Source: Pelecanus crispus (Eukaryota; Chordata; Aves; Pelecaniformes; Pelecanidae). Taken from it: a DNA stretch of 64,000 nucleotides. The stretch is from assembly GCF_030463565.1 (NCBI RefSeq), contig NC_134644.1:128275388-128339387 (forward strand). The letters are read 5' to 3'. This document shows, piece after piece, positions 38,701 to 53,700 of this stretch. Numbering within the stretch: position 1 is the first letter of the stretch; each line of letters opens with the position of its first letter. Under the pieces are notes generated by a model that did no database searches, had not been told where the DNA came from, and worked only from the letters and a program-made list of their open reading frames with translations. The translations under genes were made by a program, and so were the position numbers.

Positions 38701-41700
38701 AGTGAATACACACCTGTAATTATCATAAATCCACATCAGAATATCATACATGCGCTGTCGACATATTACAGAAGGGTGAGAAATGAACCCTGTCACTCCA
38801 GGAAGAAGCTCTTTAAGTTCTAGTGGTTTTAGTTTAAACAGCATCTTGTACACTATATCCAAACAAACTCTTTGCCTTTCATCATCCCTAAAAAGAGAGA
38901 CAGAAAAGGAATAGCTACATTACTTTTCTCTTCAATGCTACACACAGAACCAGAAGATCAGTTCAGGTTTTAGCAATAATATTTGGTTTTGCATAAAGGG
39001 CTTTAGGTAAATACTTTTGAGTTCAATCTAAGAGATTATAGAATCTAAGAATATAACTAAACTAATACATACTACAGAAATACACATCCCAGTGGTGTTT
39101 CACCCTACTGCTGTTTAGGGTTTTTTGTTTGCTTTTCACAGTCAGCTAACCATCTTAATACTTAACTCCCCGGTTCCTTTAGCTCAAATTAGGAGAGCAG
39201 TGACCAAAAAGTGAACATGAATTATAAATGCTTCTGAACATAAAAATGTTGTGGCCAGCACAGAAAGAGTTATTAAGAAGTTTAGACTATTCATCCACAT
39301 TTGTAATCACTTGGCCACTCACCTGTGATTCATGATCTGAATAAAGTCTTTACTCTTTAACTGCAAGTGGAGATCAGGTATTTCTTCCGCCTGGCACATT
39401 ACGACTTCCAGACAGTAGGTTTTCATCACACCATGAAGTTTGGGTATCAAAAAGAGTACTGCGTTCATAAACCTTAACATAACCAGAAGCCCACAAAGAA
39501 AAGCAAGTTATTTTATATTATTTCTCTAGATCTACAGTGAACCTACCATGTAAATCATGACATACCTGTCAGCAAGAGGTGGAAAATTCTTAACAACTTT
39601 ATTCAAGCATTGAATAAACTTATCCTGTTGGGTGTTCTGATGATGTTTTAATTGTCTTATGACACAATCATAAACTGGATCTTCAAGAACCTGAAAATAA
39701 GAAAGACAGTGAGACAAGTATAGCCATGAAACTCATAACAACCTTAATGACACATAGCTGTGCTGCTGTACTGTTTGATTGTAGTGCATTTTGCTAGGTA
39801 AGATCCACCCATCTCATCTAGACATTTATGGTGCTTTATGGCTGCTGTACAGCTATGCCTGGCTGAAACACATGATTGCCTGCTTAAACAATACATTTGT
39901 GAGCTTCCTTTGATTGGCTTGGAACCTACGCCTTAATTTTGAAATACAAGTTGCTTAGTATGCTTACATAAATAATAAGTAGCTTCTCATTCAATATGGC
40001 AGATTTCCAATTAATGAATGCAAAAAAATAGACACTTTTAGTGAAAAGGTGACAAATTATCAGCAACCTTCACTTAATGTCAAAGAAATAAGCTTTGTAT
40101 AGGATAAAATATTTGCACCATCTTTGCTCATTTATTCAAAATACTGCTTTAACAAGGGAACTTGGAAGACTGCAGGAATTCATTTTATGAAATATGCTCT
40201 GCAAACTGTGAAAGAACAACCAGAATGCAATTAAGTAGGGAAAAAAATAAGAATAGTAGGGAAAGAAGTAAGAATAACGTACAAGGTCAGACTGATAATC
40301 CACCTAGCCAATATCTTGGTATTTTTGTCTCCAATAGCAGCAGCAGAATGGTATTTAGGGGGAGCATATGAGCCTGGCTCTATTTTGTCCTCCTTTTCCA
40401 ACATGCATCCATCATTAGATTAGGGATCTTAGAGTGTACCTTGTTGTCTATTGCTTTTAGAACGTTTGTGGAATTTTTTTTTTGTGCATGAATTTGCCTA
40501 ATTTCTCTTTGAACCTGCTGATGCTGCTTACTCCTAGAACCTCTTCTGGCAACAAATTCCAGAAGTTCACTAACTGTTGTGTAAAGAAGTACTTCTAGCA
40601 TTTGTCTCAAACTGATTTCTGTGATCATCAAGCACTATCCCCTAGTTCTAGTAGAGTAGGATTTGGGGACTAACAGTTTTGCATTGACCTTACCCACTAC
40701 CTAGAAAATAACTGGATTCAAAATTAAATAAAATACCTTTAATATTGCATCAAAACTTACAAGTTATTAAACATCCTCAGATACAGATATTCAAAAGGTA
40801 TCCCCAAACCTCCCAACTTGCAATTTTTTTTTCTTAAAAACCAACCAACCAAACAAAACAACAAACCAAAAAACACTTTAAATGTACCACACCAGTGTTG
40901 CTGGTTGGCAAAAGCTGAACAAAAGCCTCAGAAAGAGACCATTCACTGTCAGCTCCAAAACAGCAGGGCAAAAACTCTGCACTTAGTCTGATCTCAAATT
41001 CTTCTCCTCTTGAGTTAATAGTTTAAGCCTTTAACTTGATCTGTTGGACAACGATTGTTGAGTTTTAAATACATTCCGTTTTGTAGCTGAATTGAGTAGT
41101 CATATACAAAATGTACAAAGAATTAAGTCAGGAATTGTCAAAACCACAATACAGTTCACTTACATTTTCTCTCTCAGCAATGTATCGAAGAGCAAGTCCC
41201 ATCACTTCTGCTGCAGCTGCATAAACTTCTTTATACTTTAATAAGCTCATGTTGCTGGTCAAAGCTTGAAAATACCTAAAACAAAAGGTAGACCTGCTGT
41301 AAGCCACTACTCCAGCATCCAGTTTTAAACTGAAACAAAAAACTCACCTGAGCTGCCTAGGGCAACAGTGACTGCTTTTAGAAGAACTGAATACAGCACA
41401 ACGTGAATTTCTACCTGCAGTGTCTCAAATCCCTGCTTTAGCAATTCCTGACTCTTAATTCCCATGAAACTGCAATCCTCTTCCCATGAAACTGTAAAAA
41501 AGCCTACATTCTCCTAGATATTTTCCAAAATAAATCTGGTCTGCAGTTTGCAGCTAGAAAAGCATTACATCTGACAGACAACAGCAAAGGGATGATGGGA
41601 CAAACAATTCTGATAAACAAGCAAGCCAGCTCCCATACTTCATGCTGACAAGTTAGATGTGCTCTCTTTGTCTTAAGCTTTTATCAAAATCATTCTCCAA

Positions 41701-44700
41701 AAAGCTGTATTTCTCACCTGACACGATCTATTTCACACTTTGGGTCAAAGGGAGGTAAATTGTTAGCAAGAACAATTCCCAGCAGCTGAATTCCCACTGA
41801 GTTGTCCTTTGTATCAGGATCTCCACTAGAAAACTTTTCAAATATTAAACTGTTGGATAAAAATGTAAAAGTAGTGATATACATGAAAAACCACAAATAT
41901 ACGCACACCATAAATCACTCACCCTCTGTGTATACAGAGATATATACAGACATACAACCCCACCAAAACCAGCAGAAAGTATGTGTATATGCATATACAC
42001 TCCCACCAAAACCAGTAGAAAGCATGTATTCAGAAAGAAGTATTCAGCTTCAATGAACAGGTCTTTGCAAAAAAACCCAAAAATCTAAGAAGGGATCGTA
42101 ATCCCAAACAAATTCTCTGCAACAAGTTCAGCAGGACAGCAGATCGCAGAAGTCTTACCGCGAGTGAACCAATATTCAGTGATAATACCCAAAATTTCAA
42201 ATAAAATGTAAGTCTTTGCAGAGATTACTCCTACTTTTGTTGTTGCTATTGTAATCTTCTACATGTTTTCCCTGTCTCTCTCCTTGTTGTTTTGCACTTT
42301 AAGTTGCAACCTTTGGAGAGTTCAGTTCTGAAGTTCTACTGTCAACTCCAGGGACAAAAAGTTTACTATTGCAGCTGAATTTACCTTTTCATCTCTTTTG
42401 ATAATGTTCACTTATATTCTTGAAATACTGATAAAAGAAAGCAATTGTCTAAATGCTTACCTGTAAGGTATGGAGAGACAGTTCTTCCAACACTCTACAA
42501 CTGTCTTTATGATTTCCAGATTGTGTCTGAACACAGCTCTTTTTTGGTGAAAGGCATTCTTCATCAAGAATTCAAGCAATCTGTTAGCTAAAATCTCATC
42601 CTTAATATTCCCCTACAGTGAGTAGGAGCAAAAATAAACACAGTGACTTCAACACAAAGACATATATTGTTTTATGAAAGCAAGCAAGTATATAAGCTAT
42701 TTTTGAAGTTAGTATCTAAAAGAAACAGTGGACTGATGCAGAAAATTTTTATAAGTGCATAATAACAAACTCACTCATTCCTTACCGAATAGTCACAATA
42801 ATAACAAAAATGTATTTCACATTTCCTTACTTTGGGAGTGGTTACACTTGTCCAGGAAAGGATAGTGACTACTATTTCCACTACCATGTAATGAATCCCT
42901 TCACCTCCATTATTCCCAGAAACAACAAGCTGCAGCAATGGACCAAGCCACTGCTTTGCGTAAGGTCGGAAAACCTATGGAAAACAGGAAAATCAACAAT
43001 CAAGTACAAATTATCCAACTACTCAATAACCTGTTGTTCAATAATCATTACAGGTAAGACTGCTAAATCACCCTCTTATAACTTTGCTTAACCTCTGAAG
43101 CAACAACCACAAAAATTTAAAAATAACTTTAAAAAAGAAAGTATCCAAAACTACATTCTTCACTTCTGCTTAGAAACCTTTAACCAAGTATTCACATAAA
43201 GTTAATTATTTCACTAGGGCCCACATAATATGGCTCTCATGCAGAAAACCTGTCCCTAAAGGATTTGAAAGAGTATGCCATTCATCTACTCTTCCATTTC
43301 AGACAGCTTTACTAAGAAAGTAGCATCAAGCAGGTGTTAAAGCTTCTTGAATTAATTCTGAAATTCAGCCTTTTTGTATTTTGGATTTGGAATATTTCAG
43401 ACAGAAACATTATACTTTAAAATCACTGTATGAAGTAGGATGAGAATGTTTTACCCAAGAATGAGAGTTAGAAAAAGTTTCTTCTCAGCCAAAGACACGT
43501 TATGCTATCTTCATATCTTTCTGCAACCAGAACATCATTTAGCTCTAAAGGTTTCCATAAGCCTCATCTGTGACCATTAAAAAAACATTATATTTGCTCC
43601 TTCAAAGATGGCAAACATCATCAGAGATACCTCTTGCCCAGTATCAATGAATCAATTACTTATAGTTTACAGAAGACGCATATTGCGGACACCCACTACT
43701 TACAGAAGTAGAGTTTGGGAGAAAAAGTATTTATATTGCATTCAAAATACTGGCACTATGTGGAATTTTGGGCTATGAATGCACTCTCTTTTATCATGGC
43801 AAACTACTCAATCTGAATGCCCCAAAAGTCGCATCTGATGAAATATTTTACCTCACAAGACTTACACAGTTGATATTATAATACAACCTGTTATGTTAAC
43901 AGGAAAAATACGACAAAAGAAATTACTCACATCCTCAGTATTAACAATAAGTTTTGCTATGAAGAGGCGAATATTTAATGGTACTGATGGGTTTCCTAAT
44001 TTGCCATGCAGAAATTTCATCCAAAGAGGAAGATCTACTGGAACTGTCCCCTGAAATTTAAAAGAGATGAGCAAAAATCAACTCACTTCTCGGACCAAAC
44101 AGGCTTACCAAGGAAAAAAGGCCCCAGCTCAAGCCACACAGGTCTCATTATAATATAGCCATGAAAATTAATGAATGAAGGAATTTAATCATGACTCCCT
44201 TTTCTTGGTATAATTAGTGGAAAAAATGCCAACTTTTTGGTTAATACTGGCCTCCTCGACTTTTGGTGTGATCTGGTTCCTCTGCATATGTTTAATCAGA
44301 GTGGTCATAGAAGCCATACATTCATGTTGGTTGAGTTCATCCATTTCCAGTTCCATTTCATCATTTAAAACCATGTATTCTGTGGGCTCCTGAAAAAAAA
44401 AGTGTTACTATGATTAATAACAACACTGTATTTTCTTTTAAATCATGATAATACCATGAGTCATTCTGATCTTATGTCTTTACAGATTTACTATATGCTC
44501 AGTGTGCACAACAGGGAATACATCAAATGTGTGGTTCAAACAGACACCTCGCAAATGTATCTAGCACCGGTGCACATCTTTTACTTTCTGTGCCAACAGA
44601 TGTCAACTTCATGTTACTCTGACTTTACAACCTGCCAGGATAGGTGTGGCAACTGCTGGAAGCAGGAAGAGTTAGCTGAACCTCACAGAAATTATTTCAT

Positions 44701-47700
44701 TTCATAGCTGAAAGAATGTGTTAACACCTTCCACAAGGGGAAAGCCCTATTTTTATGGATGTGTTGTTTCACACTGACTAGCAACCACAGCAGCTCTCTC
44801 TTTTGCTACACAGAATAAACCACAAAAGAAAATTGTTTATAGTTAGAAATTACAACATTACTACACTAAGCAGATAGAAAGTACATTTTCTGGTTAACTT
44901 CACTGTGGCTAAAACACCTCCTTGCTCCAAAACATGGAAACAGTTTATCTTTACCAATGTTAACAGTTATTTTGACAGATTTCATCTTCAGTGTCTATGA
45001 TACTGTTACAAGCTTTCTTTCTGGTTTATAGCAAATATCTGTCCTATCAGTATTACTGTTGATGAGACGTCTCTTGACTGCAGATGGAACACAACTTCAA
45101 GTCTTGGAAGATATTAAATGCTGTTCTTCGAAGAAGAAGAAAACAGCAATACAAAGATAACAAAGTGATCATTTATTCCATGCATTTGATAACAACCAGC
45201 TTGGTCAAGTGCCTTCAACGACCAAAAGAAGAGGGAAATGAAGAAACCAGGTGCCTAACAGCAAAACACAACCATCACAGGATATTCCTGAGTGCACACA
45301 AAGTCACAAGCCACCTTTTTACAACTCAGGCTGGACTTCACTCACAGTACTCAACTTTAGAAACCCAAGGTAGGGCATTGCTTTTCCCCAGCTGTAGACA
45401 GTAGAGAGAAGGAAGAAGAAAAATGACTGACAGAACACAGCTCAAGTCCCCTCCCTCATCTTCTGGAGGAATCCATTCTCAGTCAAGCAGAACAAAAATA
45501 GGAGATTAGAAATTTCTCTTTCTCAACCCCAATAAACATATGCAATTGCTAGAAAGCACAAAACTTTTCTTCCTCCCAGCACATAAATCACTAAATTACC
45601 TTTCTCCTGAAACGAGTGCTGCTAGCTGTAACGTCTTGGGAGCTATAAGAAAAACCTTGGACTCCAGTAGAAAAATCAAACTGACTCATTTCCTCACTCA
45701 AACTGCTATCCATCATGTATGATGCAGAAGCTAAATACTTTGGTTCCTCTAAATAGGAAAAAGAATAGACCATTAATTACGGTAATTACAAGAAACAAGC
45801 CTTTACTGGCAACTAAAACTTGAGGGTAGGTGGGAACTGGTTGTTAGATGAAGTACACAGAATGCTTTTATTTGTTTCTGCTACCGTAGAAGCCAATTAC
45901 AGCACATCAATGAATACTGTATGAAAGGTAAGAAGGCATTTTTTTCATAGTCATAAATGACTTTCATACCCTGATCGCTATTCCCTGCATCCCTGGCCTC
46001 CTTTCTAATAGCAATGTACCGCTTTTTCCTTTCCAGAGGCACCTAAAGAGCAAGAAATAAAGTTTGAAAATTAATTAAATTCTTTTTTATTTACAGTTTC
46101 TTTACAATTACTTATTTACAGAGCTGCCACAAAATGAGCAAAACCACTTAACGTGAATGGAAATCCCATGTTGTAAGTTATTATAATTAATGCTACAGAA
46201 CAACAGCTAAATTACTTATTCCTTCAGCCATTCATTACCAGAGTAATTGTGCTAAAAAGTATATTAAAGTTACGTGCAATGCGGGTGTGTTCTAAATTTC
46301 AAGTCTGGATTTCTCTCAGAAGAATATCTTTTAAAACATTAGAGGAGTACTCCATTTTTTATTCACTACAGAATCCTCTTTCTCTGTATGGGAGAACTGG
46401 CTCATTATTTACATAGGAACACTGAAGCCCAGAAATTCCACTCACCTCAATTTCTACAGGAAATGTATACTGACGCTTCAGGTCTATCAAATTTTCAAAA
46501 ATCAGCAAGTTCTGCAAACCAAAGCATGTTTGGAAATATCAAAATTATAATTCTGCACACAATAACAATTGCTCTGAATGTATTTTATTTCTTCCTAAAA
46601 ACTCACAGATCAATGTACAACATAGAAAATATGGCATGTTTTCTAGATCAATACTTTTAAGAAAACTTTGCTATTCAACTACTCAAGAATTCACAGCACA
46701 ATGTGCTCTGTAAAGAGGGTATCTCTTATTCAAGTACATTCCAAGCCCTGGAGAACTTAAACATTAATTTTTTTCCTCACATTTTAGAAAATTGATTGAG
46801 AGTGGAGGAAAAACAGGGTAAATGTATTACTATTTCACTCATTCCCAAACAGACGGTAAAACCTTCATCAGCAATTCAAACTGCATGAAGCATGCAAGAA
46901 AGTCAGCTATGACTCCTTCTATTGCATCACTGGGTAGTTTGTTAATACAATTGCATGCTATTCAGGTTTGATTCTCGGATTTATTGCAATCAGGTAAAAT
47001 CACTTTGTGTCCCATGCTCTGGAAGCCTTCTAACAGCAACAACAGGTTCTCACCTTTTCTGATTTTTCTGTAAAAAGAAAGCCTTGATAAAATTTACTTT
47101 CAGTGAAGACACAACTGATAACAGCAATAGCACAATTATATGCTGCACAGTGATACTGTCTCCTCTTCTCCAACAGCTGACTCTCTCCTGCCATGTTTTC
47201 TGTAAATGCATCATAGCATGACCTTAAAATACAAACAGGCAAGAAAACGCCATCAGAATTATTTTTTAAAAAGCAGAGGAAAGGCTCCAGAGACCTGTGA
47301 ATCAACAGAACTTCAGGAGATCTTTATTATTATAACAATATCAGCATTAAACCACCTCAGACTTGTTCAAGTTCTCCACAGGTATATTGCGCTAAAATGG
47401 AACCATTCAGCAATGACAAAGTCAACTTCCCCAAGTATTTACACAGCAGTCCTTAATGTCAGGAATACAATGATAAGCCATTTTCAGGTAAGATGGACAT
47501 ACATTCCAATGCATGCATAAATCTCTCTCATAGCCCTTTCCCAAGAAATTATGAATGGACAGGCATGCTAAGCTATGCTGTAGATTAGCCAGAGAAAATC
47601 AGTTTAGATGCAATTTTTATAGGTCTTTTGCCCATAGCCATTTATAGATCTTCTGCAAATCATAGCCAAGAAATTCTTTGAAGTCCTCATAGGACACAGT

Positions 47701-50700
47701 ATTGTAAAATAAAATTAAAACAAAACAAAAAAAAATGAACAGCAATTCAGGCATACAATCATACAATCGTTTAGGTTGGAAAAGACCTTTAAGATCATCA
47801 AGCCCAACCATTAACCTAACACTACCAAGTCCACCACTAAACCAATTAAGGGTAGAGTAATAATTAATTCCATGCTTCCTGGCTTGGTGGCTGGATTATT
47901 TTTTAATGGAAGTAAAACTAAGAATCATTAAGGTTGGAAAGGACCTCTAAGATCATCAGCCCAACTGTCAACCCAACACCACTATGCCTACTAAACCATG
48001 TCCCGAAGTGCCACGTCCACACATCTGCATCTCATATTTTTTTCAGAACATTAAACAAACTAAATAATATTAATCAGCATATATATTCACTATTAATCTT
48101 TTGTCCCTCTCTGCAGTGGTGATTAAACCAAATTACACCTACTGGTTGTGCTGCTATATTATGAAATGTAAATGAAAATCCATCGCATCTTCTCATCAAT
48201 CATATAAATATCTATCTTACAACACAGAACCACACTCCACATAAAACTGTAAGTATACTGAAACTGAAATTGGGAAAACACAAATTAAAGGCCAAGAATC
48301 ATACTGAAAAGCAAAAATAAAAGCACAAGCTTAACACATAGAAAAAAATGGCAAAAACAGGAGGCAAAAGTTATCCTGACATAGGATTACAGTCTATGCT
48401 AGAGATCATTCTATCAATGCAAATTCAATATTGTGTATTCCATTTAAAAATCAAAAGCTGCATCACAGATTACATTTACCCTTGAACAAATCAATCTTCT
48501 GCTTTATATGGCATACTTTAAAAGTGTATCTGCCCAAAACCTAATTAGAAGGAAATAAAAGAAATAATAGTCTTACTTTATTAGCGTCTTGGTAAGTTCA
48601 TTTCCTTCTGCGCTCATGGAGCCACAGTAAGCTTGGTTAATTTTGGAGTCCTTAGAGTAAACATCCTCTTTTGAAAGACGCACATACATCACTTCTAGCA
48701 GCTTGTAATACCCCATTTTCTTGGTGACTTGTGTATCAAAAGCAGATTCATTGGACTGGAAACAAATAAGCAAAACCTTAAAAAAACAAAGCTCTTTACC
48801 AAGTGAGCTGTCTTAACTACAATTGCCCTAGATCATTACAGTGATATTGGAGTAAAATAAGCAGAATACCAAGTAATGGCTCAGACTCAATGACACCTGT
48901 AAGCAAAACATACATATCTATCACCATACTGGGTATTATTCATGAGCATCTTTATGCACCTCATTTTGGTGCCAATGTTTACAGCAACAGAAACATGGCA
49001 GGGGTGACTGTACATTAAGTTTTGGTTTTAGCATTTTTTTTTTTTTAATAACTATTACTAAATTTTAATCATTTCAGCATCTTGTTTGTCCTGCTGCCTT
49101 TAAACAGCTGCATCAGCAGCTCCACTGACAACAAAATCATTGCATGTAACTATGCTCAAAATTGGAGGATAGGCTGTAAATAGAGAAAGGAAGAACTGTG
49201 CTCCTAATGCCTTGCTGAAGGTTCTTTGCAACGGTTAGAAAATGTGTTTGTTTCTCTATAAGCAAGGCAGCAAATTTAAGAGCTTTCATTACAGAGGTTG
49301 AATACCTCCCTCTTACAACGTAGTAACAAGCTACAATTTTTTACAGCTTTTATTTTTCAAAGTTAGAACTGGTTTCTGCTTTTGACAGAACTTCGGACCC
49401 CTGTACATATATATAGATAACATTCCAACTTCAATTTTTATACACAGTAGATATGTAAATATACATTAAACTTCAAAGCAACAGTGTGTTGGGGTATAAA
49501 GAAAAACTTCTCACTAATAACTGAACTATGTAATTGGCACAAACTCCTGCTGCAAGATACAGAAAACTGGAAAGCAAATGGTTTCAATTAGTGTCTCACT
49601 CTAAGTTAAGCAAAATGTACATACCAACACCGTAATTTTATTAAACCATCCCCAATCCTAAAAGAAAGTAATTCATACCTTTGTAAACCTGGAATTAAGT
49701 GCATCCATAGCCTGTACTATAATCTTGCCACAGAATTCTCGCAGTGCATCCAAGCTGCAGTGCCACAAGAGAGTGAGGAGGGAGCGATCCATAAACGCTT
49801 GACGGGTAGTATTTGAAAGAAGGTCTTCACTCTGGAACACTTTGTGAACAGTGTCCAACAGTATCACTTGTTTGTCAGTGGTGCTCCTAAATAAGATGGA
49901 AATCTCAAGATGAAAACTCTTTTACCAGACTCCATTTATGTTTCAAAACCCCCTGACATTGCAAATTTTTATTGTTCGCGTTCATAGCCTCTTGGGTTAT
50001 CATCTTACAAGACATGCAAGATCAGGTTGAATCGCCACTTATTGTGGAGCTCTCCAAAGAAAATCTCAGGTTCTTATTTTGCAACAGATGTTAAACTTGT
50101 TTGTTTTATCAATTTCATGAACGACTAACATTCTAATCTTTGTTAGTTTAATCCAAAAGTAATCATTAGCTTTCTCAGTCCCTTTTCACTGAACAACCTA
50201 GGAAAATAAAAAAAATCTGGTATTATGTGAAGGATGGGGGCAAACAAGGTAAAAAAGGAGGAGATTTCACTGTTATCAGGTCCTTCTGTGGCCTATCAAG
50301 TGTTCCACTACTAGATAAACTGTTGTTCTGAATAATTTTATAAGAGCTAAAACTTCAGAAATGGGATGCGGCCATAAGATAAATGACTTTGTCCAGGAAA
50401 CTATATGCTCCAAAATAGTCACTACTTAATAGCCCATCATGAATTGGAATGTTTGGTTTGGAAGTGACTGAAGACCTCTTCTGTGGACAGAGCACGTTTG
50501 TGTCTACCACTCCGGAAACATTCAATTAAATAAACATGCTGTTGTGTTTTGAAAGGGCTTGAACAAAGTAATTCACTGTCAGTTTAAGTGGTGATCTTGT
50601 GGTTATACAGGGATAGCAAATATAGGTATCACACACAATTACTATCTTCAGCTGAATTCTGCCAGAACATGCTAATTTACAGAAGGCTTTACAAAATTTG

Positions 50701-53700
50701 CTCAGGCATTGGAAGTGTTATCTGGAAGTTGGTGCCACTTGTTCACACTTCAGAAATATTTCTGAAATGTGAAGACAAAAGCAAAATCTGAATTAAAACT
50801 ATTACGTAAAACTTTATGGTATAAATCATCACTATTATAAGGACAACATAATAGAAGAAACACATCTGCTTCAGTAAAAATTCAAGGAGAACAATAGCAA
50901 AATCCAATAGACCAAACTCACCTTTTGGAAATCCTTTTGAAGCTGGCTTGAAATAAGTCCTCCATGAAATGTCTGTGGTCTCTACAGAGGACTTCTGTCA
51001 TCAACTGCAACAACATTGGACTCTGAGACAATTCTAATGCATCTAAAAACTGAAAAAAGAAGTAATGAGTAAAATAAGGAGCCATACTGGATCAAATCAA
51101 TTCCATCTAATTGTGTAATTATTTTTCAATACTGATCAGAAGCAGATGCTCTGAAGGATATGTGCATTTAATATGTGTAATTTAATGCGTATCTGTAAGT
51201 TAAACTTCGGGATAAAGACATAACTCAGAAACAGAAAAGCTGATTTCCTTACACAAACTGAAGGTATCTACCTTTAATTCCAGACACTGTGAAACATTGT
51301 TTCTAGACACAGTCCACTTAGGCTTCTAATTACATATTCATTAAAAATACTGACCTTTTTAGTGCAGTCTACATAGTTATTGTGCTTCAAGGTTCCTTTG
51401 GGAAACTCATCTGACCTCATGGGAAAATTGAAAGCTACAAGTTGATCAAGAGCATTCTTAAGGTCATTAAGTTTTTCTCCAGTCAAATTAGTGAAGAATG
51501 GAAGAATTATCACTGCTTGGCCCTGAAGAAAAGAAACGCAGTTTCACACTGAAAAAAATGATTCTCTAACTCTGAAGCAAACTGAACAGGACCACAAAAC
51601 AATCAGCAGTGGCTGTGCTTACCGATTGAACGGCTCTGTATGGATAAAGATACGTTATGTAGCTGCTCATCTTTCAGGTGCTAGTTCAGAAAACAAGCTT
51701 TGGTCACTGCTGAGTGGCAGTTAAAAGCTAATTAACATCTCATGGCTGACATGGCTATGAATAAGACCTCATTGTTCTTTTAAGTAAGCATCCTGTATCA
51801 CACAAGTGACTGATCTAATGCACTACCTGGCAGCTAAAGCAAGATCCCAAACTTTATTTTGAATGCACAGGAAACTACAAAACTCTATCTAGCTAAAGGT
51901 AGACTGACAGAGCAGCAACTATGCAAAGCTATTTTATAAGTAGAAAATTTTTAATCTTCTAGTCCAAATGTTACGCTCCAGCATCTTTTATAACTTCCAC
52001 TTTCAGTATGCAGTACTTCATCTCCCTCTCCTGACCAAGCCACATATAGCAGTTAATCCATTAGTACTGGTCTCATGCTTGCAGACATTTGTAATTTGAC
52101 ATGTAGGTAATGCCAATCCCTGCTAAAAGCCTGATTAGCTGTCACTTCTCAAATGAACACTTTAGAGTTCTAAACTATTTGCAACTGACGGTAAGTTTTT
52201 TCCTAAAAATTACATGCCTTTTAGTAGGGCAAGAAAAAAAGGAGCCCCTAAAACCTTCCGTGATATTGCCTTCTGTCTGAAGAACAAAAAGGACAATTTA
52301 CAATTTCTAGGATGTTGAACAGTAGAATAAAAAATGGAAGTTATGTCCGTGTTACTCTGCAAACTAAGGTAAAACTTAAGCCCGATAACAGCGAATTTCA
52401 TGAATGACTAACATTCTAATCTGGGGAGGCCAGCGAAACCACTGAAGTGAGCAATTTACCTTAAGATTTAAGCCTAAACTCTGATCAGTAAGTAGACTGG
52501 TATAGGTATTAAAAACAGCTGTAAATGCTTCATGATTGGTATTGAAAGAAACTGAAGAGTCTATCTGTAACGACAAAAGAAACAAAAAGATTAGGATTCT
52601 TTTTTTAAACTAGTCAAAGGGATCATTGCATTAATGAACAATAAAAACCCCACAAGCTACAGATTTGCTTACTTCCAAAAATATGCTGAATTAACAGAAA
52701 GCACATACAGAGTGATTTTGGGTTTAAAAGGACTATCAAACAGAATTCTAAAAGCTCCTACGCAATACAAACAAAATCATAATGTTGGATATCTTCCAGT
52801 TCAAAAAAATATTAAGCTCAAAGCCAGGTTTCCTACTGGTCACTTCACCGCCAGCTAATACAGCAATACAGCTCACGTTCTCTGTCCTAACACATACCTT
52901 TAAAACAAATCGAGTTTAAAATAATTAATTATAAAAAAGAAAATAAAATTCTTAATACGTGATCTTTGCGTATATTTGTGTACAGCTACTTTTACAAGTT
53001 CCTAAAAAACCCCAACAGGATAAGTAGATAATCTACGTTTTTAAAATAGAGAAAGAAAAAAAGACCAAAACCCCAATATAACAGAAAATTATCTTTGTAA
53101 TAAATATCTTTCTGCAGTCTGTTGATATGGGTGGAACTCCTCCATTATGACTTTCTGGATGCCAACATGACAAAGAGTGTTATCAGAGGCTGCTCAGTTT
53201 CAGAGTTTACTCTCTGCACTTGTACCAGTTCTCCAGAAGGAAAGAGGCAGCTAAAACATGAGAGCAGTTTAAAAAAAAAGGGGGGGGTGGGGTGGGGCAC
53301 GGGGGTGGAAGAGAAGAGCAAAAATCTAGTAATTTCTCCCTGTCCAAATATTTTTTGTATTTTGCAAATTAAAAAAAAAAAAACCCAAACCCAGATTGAT
53401 TTTTTTTTAAAACCTAAAACATGAGAATGAAATAGCATTTCTTTAAAACAAGATACAATTCCTACAGGATTAGAAAAGTTACCTGGATTTTACAAAGCAA
53501 CGCATACCTGCAGAACTTTTGCCAGCAGGGTCAAGACTGCCATTTTGCTCTCGGGAGCTGAACCTTTAGCCCACCAGCTGTCAAGTTTCCTCCAGTTTCT
53601 TAGTACAGCTGTGACCAGTTTCACTCCTTGCTGCTTGCGTACAGTACGCTCCCTAAAACTTTGATCTAACATGCCGTTCAAAATGCTACCAACCTGGAAG

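Noticed and set aside
40380..40631. 83-codon minus-strand open frame
   Set aside because: Lies wholly inside the ancient CR1-like remnant.
47617..47811. 64-codon minus-strand open frame
   Set aside because: Runs through a CR1 tail and AT-rich intron; not an exon.
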